This document shows, piece after piece, positions 1-11,345 of a stretch of DNA of 64,000 nt. Source of the stretch: Shinisaurus crocodilurus (taxonomy: Eukaryota > Chordata > Lepidosauria > Squamata > Shinisauridae); contig CM037877.1 of NCBI GenBank assembly GCA_021292165.1, positions 213,590,716 to 213,654,715 of the forward strand. Reading direction: 5' to 3'. The translations under genes and the position numbers were made by a program. Each line of letters opens with the position of its first letter. Position 1 is the first letter of the stretch. Under the pieces are notes generated by a model, which was not told where the DNA came from, searched no databases, and saw only the letters and a list, made by a program, of their open reading frames with translations.

Positions 1-345
1 CCTGTATTCTCCTGCTAACTTTAATGACGTAAATAGGTCCCTGTTTTCCTAGAAGAGTTGGTCCTGTAGATGTGTGCAATAACCTGTTGGGTGACATGCT
101 GAATGAATGACTTTGGCTATGAAAGGTAGAACTGTTATATAAAGAAATTGTTATAATTCATTGTGATCAGATTAGTTATTGTACAATGAAGAAAATAAAT
201 ATTTTTATATACTACCATGGATAAATAATTCGTTTAATTAATTTATTTAACCATACTTAGAAAATATCTCTTAAGTGGCTGGATTTGAAAGAGAAAAACA
301 AGAGGAGATGAACATCCAGTAGCAATGAAAAAAGGAGAGAACTAG
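1..345. other. AT-rich intergenic DNA, nothing recognised
   Basis: AT-rich non-coding sequence left of the Penelope fragment. I see no long frame, splice-bordered exon or clear repeat end in it. Confidence 0.5.
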
Positions 346-349
346 GTTC

Positions 350-1420
350 TCAGGATGCAAAAATCTTTATTAAATAGAGGAGCCCGACGCGTTTCGGTCT
401 GTGTTTTTTTCTAAGGCCTTCCTCAGGGGGCTGTAAATATTCAAAATACATACAAATAAGTTCACATGGTGAGGACAACACATAATAAAAATACATTCTC
501 ATTATATAATGAATTTCCTCGTATTCTGAATAGAAATAATTTAAAAACAATTTCTTAAAAATAATGAGAATCAAATATTTATTTTTAAACAAAGACATAC
601 GTTTTCTTTATATAAAAAATATCTTGTAAAAAAGTCTGCAGAATTCTTTCACAACTGAAGTGTCACTGTTTTAGTGGCGACTGAAAAGACAGGTCTTTTT
701 GAACGTTATTATATTTTGGTACAGTTTTTTTCTTAGGTGTTATCTTGTTGGCAAAATGTCAAGGACACCCAATCTGGACACAGCTTTCTTGTAGAACTGC
801 AGTAATTTGCAGAGTCATATTAATGGGAACAGTTCCAAATCCTCATTGAGACCCTTAGGTTTTAAAGTATCTAATTTAATGATCCATTGTATTTCCCTTC
901 TTAATAATTGTTTTTCATTATTAGTGTTAATTTTATCCAGAGCCCATGTAAGATCTGTATCGGAATGTTGCTGTTCTGTAAAATGTTGTATTAGTGATGC
1001 ACCTTGTTTTTGGTTTTTTATATTACTGAGGTGCTCTCCTATACGTTTTTTTAAGGGTCTGATGGTTTTTCCTACATAAATTTTTGAGCATTTACACTGG
1101 ATTGCATAAATAACAAAGGAACTGTTGCAGGTGGTAAAGTGTTTTAGAAAAAACTTTTGTGGATACGAGGGATTTACAAATGCTGTAGTTTTGTTTGTAT
1201 GCTTACAATAGCAGCAATGTCCACAGGGGTGGTGTCCTATTGGCCTGTGAGAGTCAAACAGAACATTGGATGGGCTTCCATAATTTTCTTTTTCTTTAAA
1301 TTCACTCCTTATTAGTAAATCTCTAAAATTTCTTGTTCTTTTAAAGGAGACCATTGGAAGAAGAGGCCTAGCTAGTGGAAGAGTCTGCCTATAAACAAAA
1401 AAGGTGTAGGCTAGCTTCAG
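350..1420 (-). mobile_element. Penelope-like retroelement, 5'-truncated copy with GIY-YIG end and 3' UTR
   Basis: On the minus strand the copy runs from the end of a reverse-transcriptase ORF (about 1405 down to 815) into a 3' UTR that stops near 350. The UTR carries the GAAACGCGTCGGGCTCC box and an AATAAAG-like end. Only the C-terminal part of the polyprotein is present, so the copy cannot move by itself. Penelope elements combine an RT with a GIY-YIG endonuclease; the RT is missing here. The nearest host gene starts 11 kb to the right on the other strand. Confidence 0.85.
815..1405 (-). pseudogene. Penelope ORF C-terminus with GIY-YIG nuclease domain
   Basis: The minus-strand frame is open for about 195 codons. 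It continues upstream of the first ATG (1354) with PLARPLLP, so that ATG is not the real start. A CxxC...H zinc-knuckle-like segment (HPCGHCCYCKH) precedes the nuclease core: 'VIYAIQC' replaces the usual GIY and 'KIYVGKT' is the YIG part, followed by R and an E in 'RIGEH' that fit the catalytic Arg and the metal-binding Glu. In the family this domain nicks target DNA to prime reverse transcription. No stop or frameshift falls inside the retained part, suggesting a fairly young insertion. The RT domain is absent through truncation. Confidence 0.85.
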
Positions 1421-1759
1421 TTTGAGCTCAGTGTAGGCTCAGGTTTTTAGGTCTGACAGAGCATAAACCAAAGCTCAGAAATAGACTCATCCCAAGTTCG
1501 AGAGTTCAGCTTATTATTTAGTTTTAAAAAACCACACATAATGAGACAGCCCTTGCAAGCCACATCCCTTCCTAAATGAGATACCAGCGTCAGCCCCTTA
1601 GCCTGTTGCATCCCCAGGGGAGCCTGAACTACATCCCTTCCCAAATCACCTATGCTTTGTCTCTTGTCCCCTCCAATGACCCATTGACTATTGTCCTCTC
1701 CCCTAAATAGAAAATCTCCACTCCCAGGGGGCTCAACTGGCCTACCAAGATTGAGGTGG
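1421..1759. other. Intergenic, nothing recognised
   Basis: Non-coding stretch between the Penelope fragment and a GC-rich repeat. The short frames here look like chance. Confidence 0.4.
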
Positions 1760-2292
1760 TGGTGTGGAGCGGAGAGGACTTATCTGCCACCGGCTCTCGG
1801 GGACTCCTCATAAGCCAGTGGCAGGAATCCGCACCATGCCAGAGGTGGCAGCAGTGATCTGTTCCGTGCTGCCGCCGCGAGCCAAAAGAGCTTGCATAAG
1901 CAGCATGGGGCAGAGATCAGGTCAGTCTACTCATGAGTTGGCTGACCTGACCCTGGCTTTCCCATCCTGCACTGCTGCTGTGAAGCCAAAAGCCTGTGTG
2001 TCTGTGGTGTGGGGCAAACATCGCTCCAGCCGGCTTGACAGCCAGCTGGAGCGAAGTCTGCCCCCCTGCCTCCCCGCCGCAGTGGTGGCAGGCAGGGGGA
2101 AACCTCAGTGCTCCTGTGTGTCCCCTGGGATATCTGCAGGAGGACCGAGGGGGTAGGAGGGGGGCAAGGACCCCCAACATGCCCAATCATCTGTTGGGCA
2201 CATCGTGGGCCCTTGAGCAGGCAGCCCACACTGCGTGGTTTGTGTCGCAGTGTGGGTTGTCATGTTGTGTGAACCCACCCAGCAAGACAACC
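1760..2292. mobile_element. GC-rich hAT-like non-autonomous element (family H1), partial
   Basis: The right end reads 'GTTGTCATGTTGTGTGAACCC' after a segment with 'AATCATCTGTTGGGCACATC'-type sequence. The same order of motifs recurs at 29130-29247 and 45250-45362. The interior is CG-rich with overlapping chance frames on both strands and no transposase-like protein. I infer an internally deleted DNA transposon; the left end is not resolved. Confidence 0.5.
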
Positions 2293-2370
2293 TTTTTCTA
2301 TAATTAATATTACCAGTGTTGGTTTCAAAAACGTTTATACCGCTATGTGCTATAATAGCTAAGTGACTAT

Positions 2371-2505
2371 GGGCACAATCCTATGCATGTTTAGACAGAA
2401 GGAAGTTCTACAACGCCCAGTATTCCTACAACTCCCAGCATAGCTGCCTGGGGAATGCTGGCAGTTGAAGGACTGTTTCCTGCCTAACATGCATAGGATT
2501 GTGCC
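2371..2505. mobile_element. Palindromic MITE (family M1), 135 bp
   Basis: Starts GGGCACAATCCTATGCATG and ends with its reverse complement. A second inner inverted pair (CTACAACTCCCAGCAT / ATGCTGGCAGTTGAAGG) makes most of the copy one long hairpin. Related copies lie at 11752, 12114 and 13084. Confidence 0.75.
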
Positions 2506-4013
2506 TTAAGGGGCATTTCTGTCTCTCTTCTTGGTCAAATTACAGACATCTGCAATCTTCCTTAAGTCTTAGGTCTCATTAGACAGATGGCCTCAGCAGC
2601 TCCTGATTTTCAGAACTCTCCATGGGAAAGGCTGTTGGAAGCAGTGGGGAAGCAGTGATGTAAGAAGTCCTTTCCCCATCCCTCATATTTGCTCACTGAG
2701 CCCATACAGGCGACAGTTCACCCCTGCCCTGGAAGCGTACTATTGAGTACCAAGCCACATAACTCAAGATGTTGGTGTCCAGAGAGGGCAAGTCCGTCTC
2801 CTTCCCTCTGCAGATAGTATCAAAGGCTTCTGGTTCTCAGAACTTCACTTGAACACAAAACATGACAATTTGTAAGTTTTCTATAACACCCAAAGCATAG
2901 CCAACAGAAAGGACTCTATATTATAAGGTGAAGGATAATTCTTCAGTACAATGCAGCTGCTAATGTGAAATCTTGTCCAATCAAGAACAAAGTGTTACTA
3001 AACTACAGCAACTACTTATTTGGCAAGTCACCAAGTTGCTTCTTTTGTATACCAAGGACCCAACTAGCAACAGGCATTTTAATATAATCAACAAGCATGA
3101 GCAATTCTGAATGAAGGCATCTACCAAAGGCCTTCTGATACTGTCTTCTGGTCATAGTTACATTTCAGATTACTCAGCCAGTGATTATTCAATAAAATAT
3201 TCTTTATTTCAAAAGAATATTGTGAATCCTATGACAGTTGTGGTTCTTCTCAACATATGGAAATAGATGGTCCATGAATAAATACAGCCACCTTGTGTTT
3301 CACACTGGAGGCAACACAAGCAAGTCAAGTCAAGTTCCACCTGGTAAGACAGCTTCAGTGGTACCACTCAATGAAGCCAGTCCAGTCATTTAATAGCAAG
3401 CCAAAGGCATTAATAAAATCTGTACATTACAAAATGCATAACAGAAATAAAACAATGGAGTAATTAAACAATTAAAAAGAGAGCTCAGTAAATCTGAACT
3501 AAAATACACCAAGGCCTTTACACCAAACAATCATCTCTACAGTTAACTGTGAAGGAAGTTAGGGCTCTGGCACAATTTTTGAAGCTGCTAAGGGAAAAAG
3601 TGCAACCTGCTGGGTCACTTGACTATCTTGATCAGACAGCAGGTAGTCTGCATTTCTTAAGGCACATTCAGGTTGCAACGCATATATAATATTCACAAGG
3701 AATTTTGATCGCAGTAATGCATATAAAGGACACACTCATAGCGTATCAGATCCTCAATTTCTGAGAATCCACAAATACACATTTGTTGGTCATAAGGAAC
3801 CTGATGGTATCTGCTATTGATTACTGCTGTCAGCATGGTTTGAAATCATAAAGCTGTAAAAGCTTGTTTGTCTGGGAAAGGTCAGAATATGAGGCTCTCA
3901 AATGGTTACATTTATAAAACCCATAAGAACTAAAAAATATAGAAGATAAAATGGCTTGCCAATCCAACATTGTTTTGATCAAAAATCCGTTTCCACAGCT
4001 CTCTTAGAAAATG
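2506..4013. other. Intergenic, nothing recognised
   Basis: About 1.5 kb without a supportable gene, a repeat I can name, or splice-bordered coding sequence. It is probably unique or very old repeat DNA. Confidence 0.4.
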
Positions 4014-4214
4014 GAACCTAGGAAGTTGTCTTACACCGAGTCAGACCATTGGCCCATCTAGCCCAGTATTGTCGACACTGACTGGCGGCAACTCTCCAGA
4101 GTTTCAGACAAGTTTCTCCTCCCCCCCCCCCCCAGCCCTGCCTGGAGATGCTGAGGATTGAACCTAGGACCTCCTGCATGCAAAACATGTGCTCTACCAC
4201 TGAGCCAAGGCCCC
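4014..4214 (-). mobile_element. tRNA-derived SINE
   Basis: Read on the minus strand, the head GGGGCCTTGGCTCAGTGG with GGTTCAATCC further in gives the A and B boxes of a tRNA-type Pol III promoter. A body and a tail with 'GGTCTGACTCGGTGTAAG' follow. A C-run of about 12 interrupts the body. The same family occurs at 14752-14938. Confidence 0.8.
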
Positions 4215-5244
4215 TTAGTGAAACAAAGAGGTCCTCAGAAATAGAGCATGATTGAAGGAGATCATTAAATCTAGAGACCCATGGCATGCAAAACTGAAGG
4301 CTAAGAAATCATAACTTAGATAAAAACTTATCCGGTGAATTTTTCAACTTTCTCAAGCAAATAAGAACAGCATAGCGTACTTGAGCTCAAATTGAGGGAG
4401 ACCCACATCAGCCCAGACCAATGCTGCTGAGGTGCCTGAAGTTAATGCCAATATTTTCCAAAGGAAAGAATTCTGATTTTTTTCCAGTTTGGTGACTTAA
4501 AAATCATCCCAGCCCCATACTAAAATGCCATATAAGATATGGGCAATACTCAATGAGGCAACTCTGCAGATATAGCCAGAAGTAAGAAAGATATACATCT
4601 TTAACTCCAGCTTGTAATCACGCACTCCTATCTTTATGAAATGGTAGTCCTGGCCAGCACCCTTATCTTACAATAAAATGTTTGCACTACATGTTCATTC
4701 ATAAAACCACTTTGTTTTCTTCAATGTGTATGTGAATTTCTATGTGGGGCTGAGGTTTGTGCTTGCCTAGACATCACACCGTATCATCTTGCTACTTAGC
4801 ATCCTAGTTCCAGATGCATGCAGAGGGACTGTGGTCTGTGAAGGAAATGCTGCTGCATATGTCCAAAAGCAGTCCTTCCACTGTGTGCCTTCACATCTAG
4901 AGTTTACTCTGGCATTGAAAACAGGCACCATGAATAAAACAAAGAGTGCAATACTATGGAAACTTACTTGATAGTAGTAAGATGCATTGAACTGAGCGGG
5001 ATTTGCTTTTGGGTAAACATATTAGGATCAGTTTGAAAATCCAAGAAGCATAATGCTCTCTGCAAATTATTATAGAACATGTCCCTCCCAAAAGATTTGT
5101 GATTTAACACAACCACAGTTGATGTTAAAAACAACTCAAATACCCGACTTTATAGAAACATACAGTTCAATACACTAACGGTGGTTACAGACCATGTTAA
5201 TGAGGGGCTATGAAGTCAAATACCCTACATTTTACACATTTTAA
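4215..5244. other. Intergenic, nothing recognised
   Basis: No coding or repeat structure I can support. The one 60-codon frame (4789-4971) has no domain and no splice context. Confidence 0.4.
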
Positions 5245-5310
5245 GTCCACAGTCCTATGCACACTTAGTGGGACTTATGTCTGAACAAACGTTGACAGGA
5301 CTGGGTTGCC
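5245..5310. repeat. Decayed MITE fragment (family M2)
   Basis: The motif order 'CAGTCCTATGCACACTTAG', 'GGGACTTATGTCTG', 'GACAGGACTGGG' matches the better copies at 13388 and 14651, though the middle is shortened. Confidence 0.4.
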
Positions 5311-5379
5311 ATCCCAAACCTATTTACCTGAAAACAAATTCCTTTGAAATGAACCTGTTAAACTTCCAAGTTAATTTGG

Positions 5380-6590
5380 TTAGGATTATCAAGCACATAG
5401 AACAATTCCTTCTGAAAAGGAATCAACACTGTTTCCACAAAGGATAAGTCTTGTCTCACTAACCCTCTTTGAGAGGGTCAATAAACATGTGGACAGGGGT
5501 GACATGGTAAACATTGTTTACTTGGATTTCTCAAAGGCTTTGTCAAATCAAAGACTCATAAGCAAAAGTCAGTCAGGGAATAAGAGAAGAGGTCCTCTTA
5601 TGGATCAGTAATTGGTTAAAAATCAGGAAGCAAAGAGTGAAAATAAATGGTCAATTCTTGCAATAGAGGGATGTAAACTGTGAATTCCCACAGGGATCTG
5701 TATTGGGATCAATCCTTTTAATTTTTTAATAAATGATCTGGAGCTAGGAGAGAGTAGTGAGATGGCCAAGTTTTCTGATGACACCAAATTATTTTGGGTG
5801 GTTAAAACAAAATGGGATTGTGAAGAGCTCTAAAAGGATCTCTCCAGACTGGGAGAATGGGCATCAAAATGGCAAATGTGATTCAGCATAAGCAAGTGTA
5901 AAATGATGCACGTTGTGGCAAAAAATCCCAACTTCCCGTATACACTGATTAGATCTGAGCTATTGGTGACTGACCAAGAGAGGTCTTGGAGTTGTGGTGA
6001 ACAGCTTGATGAAAATGTTGACCCAGTGTGCATAATTAAAAAAGGACTAGAAAATAAAACTGCCAAAACCATACTGCCTTATACAAATCTTTGGTGTGAC
6101 CTACTTGGAATACAGTGTACAGTTCTGTCCAATGCACCAAAAAATGGATATTGTAGAGTTGGAGGTGAAGCTAAAATGAGCAAGGGGTTGGAGCAACTCC
6201 CCTATGAGAAAAGGTTACAGCGTCTGGGAATGCTTAGCTTAGAAAAAAGCAAGGAAGGAGAGACATGATAGAAGTCTACAAAATTATGCATGGTGTGGAG
6301 AAAGTGGATAGAGAGACATTTTTCTCCCTCTCATATAATACTAGAACCCAGACTCATCCCATGAAGCTGATTTGTGGGAGATTCAGGACAGATAAAAGGA
6401 ATTACTTTATCACACAGCGCATAGTTAAACTATGGAACTCCCTACCACAAGATGTCGTGATGGCCACCAATTTGGATGGCTTTAAAAGGGGATTAGACAA
6501 ATTCATGGATAAGGCTATCAATGGCTACAAGTGTGAACAGAATGCTGAACCTTGACCTGACCCAGAATGGGTCTTCTTATGTTATGATGA
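5380..6590 (+). mobile_element. CR1-group LINE, decayed 3' half (L3-like)
   Basis: Broken frames give the order typical of CR1 reverse transcriptases: a 'LDFSKAF'-like block near 5520, 'SDDTKLFW' near 5780, 'CKMMHVVAKNP' near 5900, then an open C-terminal block (6265-6555) with 'DMIEVYKIMHGVEKVD', 'RNYFITQRIVKLWNSLPQDV' and 'ATNLDGFKRGLDKFMD'. Many stops and frameshifts show it is dead. The 3' end near 6585 ends in a short ATG/ATGATG tail. The same subfamily lies at 17222-17660 (minus) and 41935-42095. Confidence 0.8.
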
Positions 6591-7005
6591 TGATTCTGAA
6601 AATGTAAATGATTAAAATGAGAATCTGTAAACATATTTTGGTTTTGGTTTTGGAATAGAAGACTGCAAGCCCCAATGCTGAAACATGGCATGGACTTTGG
6701 GGAAACCTGTCACACCAGTATATGTTACTGGCACTGTGCTAGCTGTCACTTACACTGGTGCCACGTCAATGGTTTAAGCAGAGCAGCATTGTTGGATACT
6801 GCCCTGTGGACCCAATGAGAAAGACCTGAACTTTTGTACCCTTGAAAAAGTTACTGGATGTGGTGCACAATTAGGAGCAAACTTAAGGAAAGAGATGTTC
6901 TGGATTTACTCCTTACAAGTGTTGGCTCCTGATAGCCTCAACGAAGAATTAAAATGAATTCCTATGTTATGGTGTGTGTGTGTAATTTTGGATCAGCAAT
7001 TGTTC
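6591..7005. other. Intergenic, nothing recognised
   Basis: Non-coding sequence between the CR1 copy and the L1 target site, with a short GT run near 6971. Confidence 0.4.
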
Positions 7006-7022
7006 AAGAATTTTCCATTTGC
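7006..7022 (+). repeat. L1 target site duplication, left copy
   Basis: AAGAATTTTCCATTTGC, 17 bp, repeated exactly at 9555-9571. It marks the 5' border of the L1 insertion. Confidence 0.9.
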
Positions 7023-9376
7023 TACCTAAAGAGGGACAAGACTTAACCTTAACAAGAAATTATAGACCAATATCATTACTGAATAATGACTACAAGCTGT
7101 TTACAATGATATTGGCGGAAAGATTAAAAATAATTCTTCAAGAATTTATTCATGAAGATCAATGTGGTTTTTTACCTAAAAGACAGCTGAGGGATAATGT
7201 TAGAACAGTCTTAGATATTTTGGAATACTTGGAAAAGCATAATGAAAAACATGCTGCATTGATTTTCTTAGATGCAGAGAAAGCGTTTGACAATTTAAAT
7301 TGGGGGTTTCTATTTAAAGTACTGAAGGAAATGGATTTTGGAGAGAACTTTATAAAATGGATAAAGTCAATTTATACTTCACAAACAGCACAAATAATTG
7401 TCAATGGCGATATGACGAAACCGTGTGGAATACATAGAGGAACAAGACAAGGTTGCCCATTATCACCTTTGTTGTTTATTCTTGTGCTTGAAATATTGAA
7501 CAGAGATATAAGACAAGATGATAGAACTGGAGGCATAAAAATTAAAAAAGAGTCTTATAAGCTGAGAGCTTTCGCAGATGATTTGGTGTTAACTTTGGAA
7601 GATCCTCTGAAAGGAATAGAAACGTTAATGGTTAAATTGAAGGAGTTTGGTGCTGTAGCTGGTTTTAAGGTTAATAAACTAAAGACAAAGATATTAACAA
7701 AAAATATGAAAATTCAAGATCAAATAAAATTGTCAAATAAATCAGGTTTTAAGGTTGAAAAGAAAGTAAAGTATTTAGGTATCACATTAACAAATAAGAA
7801 TTGTATCCTGGTTATTACTTGGATGGGAGTCCCCTCCTCTAGTTTCCTGCATTGAGCAGGGGGTTGGACTCGATAGCCTTGTAGGCTCCTTCCAACTCTA
7901 TGATCTATGCAATCTATGCAATCTATGTTGTTTCAAAATAATTATGTAAAGTCTTGGAATGAAATGAAAAAAGATTTAGAAAGATGGGATAAAGCTCAAT
8001 TGTCACTTTTGGGGAGAATAGCCACAATTAAGATGAATGTATTACCTAGAATGCTGTTTTTGTTTCAGACTATTCCTATTGTGACATCGCAAATATCATT
8101 TAAACAATGGCAGAAGGATATATCTAGATTTGTATGGCAAGGGAAAAAGCCACGGGTTAAGTTTAAGATTTTACAGGATGCAAAAGAAAGAGGGGGGTTG
8201 GGTCTACCTGACCTGAAGTTATATTTTGCTGCTTGTTGTTTAGTATGGATCAAAGAATGGGTTTTGTTGAAAAATAGTCGATTATTAGATTTAGAGGGAT
8301 ATGATTTGAGATTTGGATGGCATGGGTACATGTGGTATGATAAAGTTAAAGTGAATGTAGAATTTAATAATCACTGTGTTAGAAGTGCCATTTTGAAAAT
8401 TTGGAATAAATATAAACCTAGGTTTTGTCAGAGAGTACCATTGTGGCTATCAGCACAAGAAGCCCATCATAGAAGAGAAATGTTAAGTAAATACAGTTGG
8501 TTGACATATCGTGATTTGCTGAATTTTTCACAAGATGAATGTAAAATAAAATCAAGAGAAGAACTGATAAAAGAAGGTCATACATGTCAATGGTTCTCCT
8601 ATTTACAGATGGTAGAAAGGTTTAAAGTTGATAAAAGGTTGTATGATTTTGAACAGAGTGTATCTGACTTTGAAAGGGAATTATGTCTAAATGATGAACA
8701 TCTTATTTCAAGAATGTATAAGCTTTTGTTGAAATTTGAAACCGAGGAAGAGCAAGTGAAGGAATGTATGATAAAATGGGCTCAAAATTTTGGCTATAAT
8801 ATATTAATGACACAATGGGAAAATATGTGGTTAAAAGGTTTGAAATTTACTTTATGCTCTAGTCTTAAAGAGAATTTTTATAAGATGATGTATCGTTGGT
8901 ACTTGTCACCGGAGAAATTGGCTAGAATGTATAGCGGTGCATCAGATATATGTTGGAAATGTGAACAACAGGAAGGAACCTTTTATCATATGTGGTGGAC
9001 ATGTAAGAAAGCTAAAAGATTTTGGGTTGAAATTCATTTATTAATGCAAAATATTTTAAGGATTACTTTTCAATTGAAACCAGAGGCTTTTCTATTGGGA
9101 ATAATGGACAGTCAGCTAGAAGGAAGATATGGAACTTTATTTTTATACATGACAATGGCAGCGAGACTACTATATGCACAGAAATGGAAAGGTCCAGCAG
9201 TGCCTACGATAGAAGAATGGTTGGTCAAGATGCTGGAGCTGGCAGAGATGGCCAAACTTACATCACTAATTAGAGAAAGGACAACATCTGCGTTTATTAT
9301 TGAGTGGAAACCTCTGATTGACTTTTTGCAGAGACTGGAAAATAATGATTTGTTTGTTTGTGGATTTATGGAATAA
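7023..9376 (+). pseudogene. L1 ORF2 fragment: reverse transcriptase and C-terminal domain
   Basis: The first part (7023-7805) has the RT blocks in order: 'NYRPISLLNNDYKLF', 'DQCGFLPKRQLRDN', 'LIFLDAEKAFDNLNW', 'GTRQGCPLSPLLFILVLEIL' and the catalytic 'AFADDLVLTL'. The second part (7927-9376) resumes at 'LFQNNYVKSWNEMKKDLE', then 'LSLLGRIATIKMNVLPRMLF', and ends with the Cys-rich 'CWKCEQQEGTFYHMWWTC' typical of L1 ORF2. The apurinic endonuclease domain and ORF1 are missing through 5' truncation. The only break is the nested SINE, which adds a stop at 7853. ORF2 in intact L1s primes reverse transcription at nicked target DNA; this copy cannot. Confidence 0.9.
7806..7926 (+). mobile_element. 5S-derived SINE with CR1-type tail, truncated, nested in L1
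   Basis: It begins with 'CCTGGTTATTACTTGGATGG', the last part of a 5S rRNA-like head, then 'CATTGAGCAGGGGGTTGGAC', and ends in a CR1-style tail with the repeat ATCTATGCA x3. It splits the L1 reading frame, so it inserted after the L1 did. Fuller copies are at 28570, 29410 and 50488. Confidence 0.85.
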
Positions 9377-9554
9377 TAAGTGAATCTGGGACAATGGGAA
9401 GAAAGAGATTTCTCATTTGGATTATTGAGTAAGAAAAATTATTGTTACCTGTATTTGCTGTAGAAGAAAATCGGAGGTCTATTTTGTTTTGTTAATTGTT
9501 ATATGTTTGATATTATGTGTTTGTTTTATATAGAAATAAAAATTGGACAATGAG

Positions 9555-9571
9555 AAGAATTTTCCATTTGC
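9555..9571 (+). repeat. L1 target site duplication, right copy
   Basis: Exact repeat of the 17 bp at 7006-7022, directly after the L1 3' end. Confidence 0.9.
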
Positions 9572-10514
9572 ATATTAGTATTGCAATTATGTTTTTCATA
9601 ATGTTATTCTGTGGTATTGTTCAAGATTAGCTTGGTTTGTTTGTTGGTATGAATTTTAAAATAGGAATGGAAGTAGTTAAATGAGTGTGAGCACGCAACT
9701 GAGAGTGCTGACTTCTAATTGTTTTTATTAATTTGTTATGATATTGGGTTTTATTATTTGTGTGCCTAGTATGTTACTAGATTTTGTAATAAAAGATTCT
9801 GCACAGTGTTAATTTATTTTCTTCTTGTTTCTGTTTTTAGTTGAATAGGTTTTGTTAAGGAATATTTCGCGCCCTTTATTCTTTGCAGATGTGAAAGACA
9901 AGAACATGACTTTAAGATGGCAAAGTCAGCCAGGTATATATGGTTTTTCCAAATCTAAAACAGTTGTGGATAAGGACAACCTGGCAAAGCTCAGCAGCTG
10001 CTTTTGCTCTAGTTCTTTAGAGGGCATCCAACACTTGCAGGATTTACATCAGGCATTCTTAAAATTGTGACATTCACCTGGGGAAATAACAGATTGTCAA
10101 GGTCAGACAGGTACTCAGGAATCTCACCTATTATAGGCCAAGCCCAGTAGAAAAAGTATCAGAACACCACTTGTCACCTACAGCTCTCAGGTGAAATCTC
10201 TCCAGCACATCCCATCCTGGAAGATGATGCTTCCCTTTCACAGGCCTAGTCCTTGCTTAAACTCTGTCTCTGTCTCTCTCTCACACACACCATATAAAAC
10301 ACCCACTCACCAGCAACACCAACTCATCTACCCCCTCCCAATGGAAATACAAACCCTAGTGCCAACATTGTTCCTATGCTTATCTGGGCAACAGTATCAG
10401 GGAACCTAACTATCATCAAGGGTTCTTTCACTTATATATGTTCTAGTGACACACAATCAACTACCAACAATAATTGTCTGCAATTTATACAAGTCAGACA
10501 AGTCAGTTTCCACT
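9572..10514. other. Intergenic, nothing recognised
   Basis: AT-rich then mixed sequence. Short frames at 9852-10070 and 10191-10663 have no domain, signal or splice support. I see no promoter or RNA gene. Confidence 0.4.
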
Positions 10515-10930
10515 CAAGAGGCGGGCAGCCCCATCCTATGTGGGTGCTTGCAACCCTCCGAACCCAGAGGATTATGGGCATCCTATTGAGTACGGAGGAC
10601 AGGATTGCTGCCATGCTCCCCTTGCCCTCAGAAACATCTAGACAGCCAATTTTGGCTGTCTAGATGTTTTATACCTCCTCCTGAGCAGGAGAGGCTGAGG
10701 CACCGCCTGGATCCCCCGGAGAACCAAAGACGGCCTTCTGTCTTCGGTTCCCTGCCAATACAGAAAGAACTGCACCAGCTATGAGGTGGGGGGGGGGCAA
10801 GCGCTCCACACTTGGACTCCCCACTGCAACCTCAGAAGGGATTTCTGAGGTCGCAGTGGGAAGCCCAAATTATCCTATCACCCCCCCCCCCCCGGCAAGG
10901 TCAGAGGGCCATAGGATTGTGCCCCAAGGG
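10515..10930. repeat. GC-rich ~430 bp dispersed repeat (family R), copy 1
   Basis: It has the family's markers: 'GAACCCAGAGGATTATGGGC', a 'GGAGAGGCTGAGGCACC' block, 'GAAAGAACTGCACCAGC', 'CAACCTCAGAAGGG' and the end 'GGGCCATAGGATTGTGCCCC'. It is collinear with 49755-50182 and abuts copy 2. No protein is encoded. The ends (CAATCCTATGG / CCATAGGATTG) are inverted, so I infer a non-autonomous DNA transposon. Confidence 0.6.
10632..10669. repeat. Perfect 18-bp palindrome arms, 2-base loop
   Basis: AAACATCTAGACAGCCAA is followed after TT by its exact reverse complement. It sits inside the GC-rich repeat and could extrude as a hairpin. The CTAGACAG core recurs in other family R copies. Confidence 0.85.
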
Positions 10931-11345
10931 AGTAATCCTGTGGCCCCTAGACAGTGTCTGAGGGGCCACAGAATAGTTTGGATTCCCTGAATGGAGGTCG
11001 GGGACAGTGCTCCAATCTTGGATTGTGGAATTGGAGATCTGTTCCCCTAGGAAGAACCATGCCAGCTGGCCTCCAAGGTCGGGAAATCAACCTGGGGGAC
11101 ACACACACACACACACACAGTGTTTCAGTGGGCAGGCAGGATACTGGAGAAACCAGGATACAAGGTATCCTGATTCCTGACACCTCTCCAGATGGGCTGG
11201 AAAGCTCATCTAGTGAAAAATGTAGGGTGGGAGGACAGGGAGGCAAAGATTGCCTCCATCACTTATCCCACTGTGCATAGGATGCTTGTAAGCCTCCGGG
11301 TTTGGGGGCTTACAATAATTGAGGATGCAACCCGTAGGATTGCAT
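10925..11345. repeat. GC-rich ~430 bp dispersed repeat (family R), copy 2
   Basis: Starts 'AATCCTGTGGCCCCTAGACA', contains 'GGATACAAGGTATCCTG' and 'GGATGCTTGTAAGCCTCCGG', and ends 'CCGTAGGATTGCATCC'. The order matches copies at 24779 and 34838. A CA run (11100-11120) has grown inside it. Confidence 0.6.

Larger units (their letters stand above)
7023..9554 (+). mobile_element. L1-clade LINE, 5'-truncated, with nested SINE
   Basis: The insert is bounded by a perfect 17-bp target duplication. It begins inside ORF2 just before the RT domain and ends with an AT-rich 3' UTR after the stop at 9374-9376. A SINE (7806-7926) sits inside the ORF. Apart from that SINE the frame is open for about 760 codons, so the L1 is fairly young. 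The 3' end carries AATAAAAATTGG but no long A-tail, which is unusual for an L1. It lies about 3 kb upstream of gene A and has no sign of host use. Confidence 0.9.

Noticed and set aside
4100..4214. tRNA-like promoter boxes (also at 13700 and 14900)
   Set aside because: The boxes belong to SINE heads; no complete cloverleaf or anticodon stem is present.
5903..6555. Two adjacent frames that might be a host protein
   Set aside because: Their sequence is that of a CR1-group reverse transcriptase C-terminus.
10947..11280. Frames of about 100 codons on both strands
   Set aside because: They lie inside a family R repeat and include a CA run.
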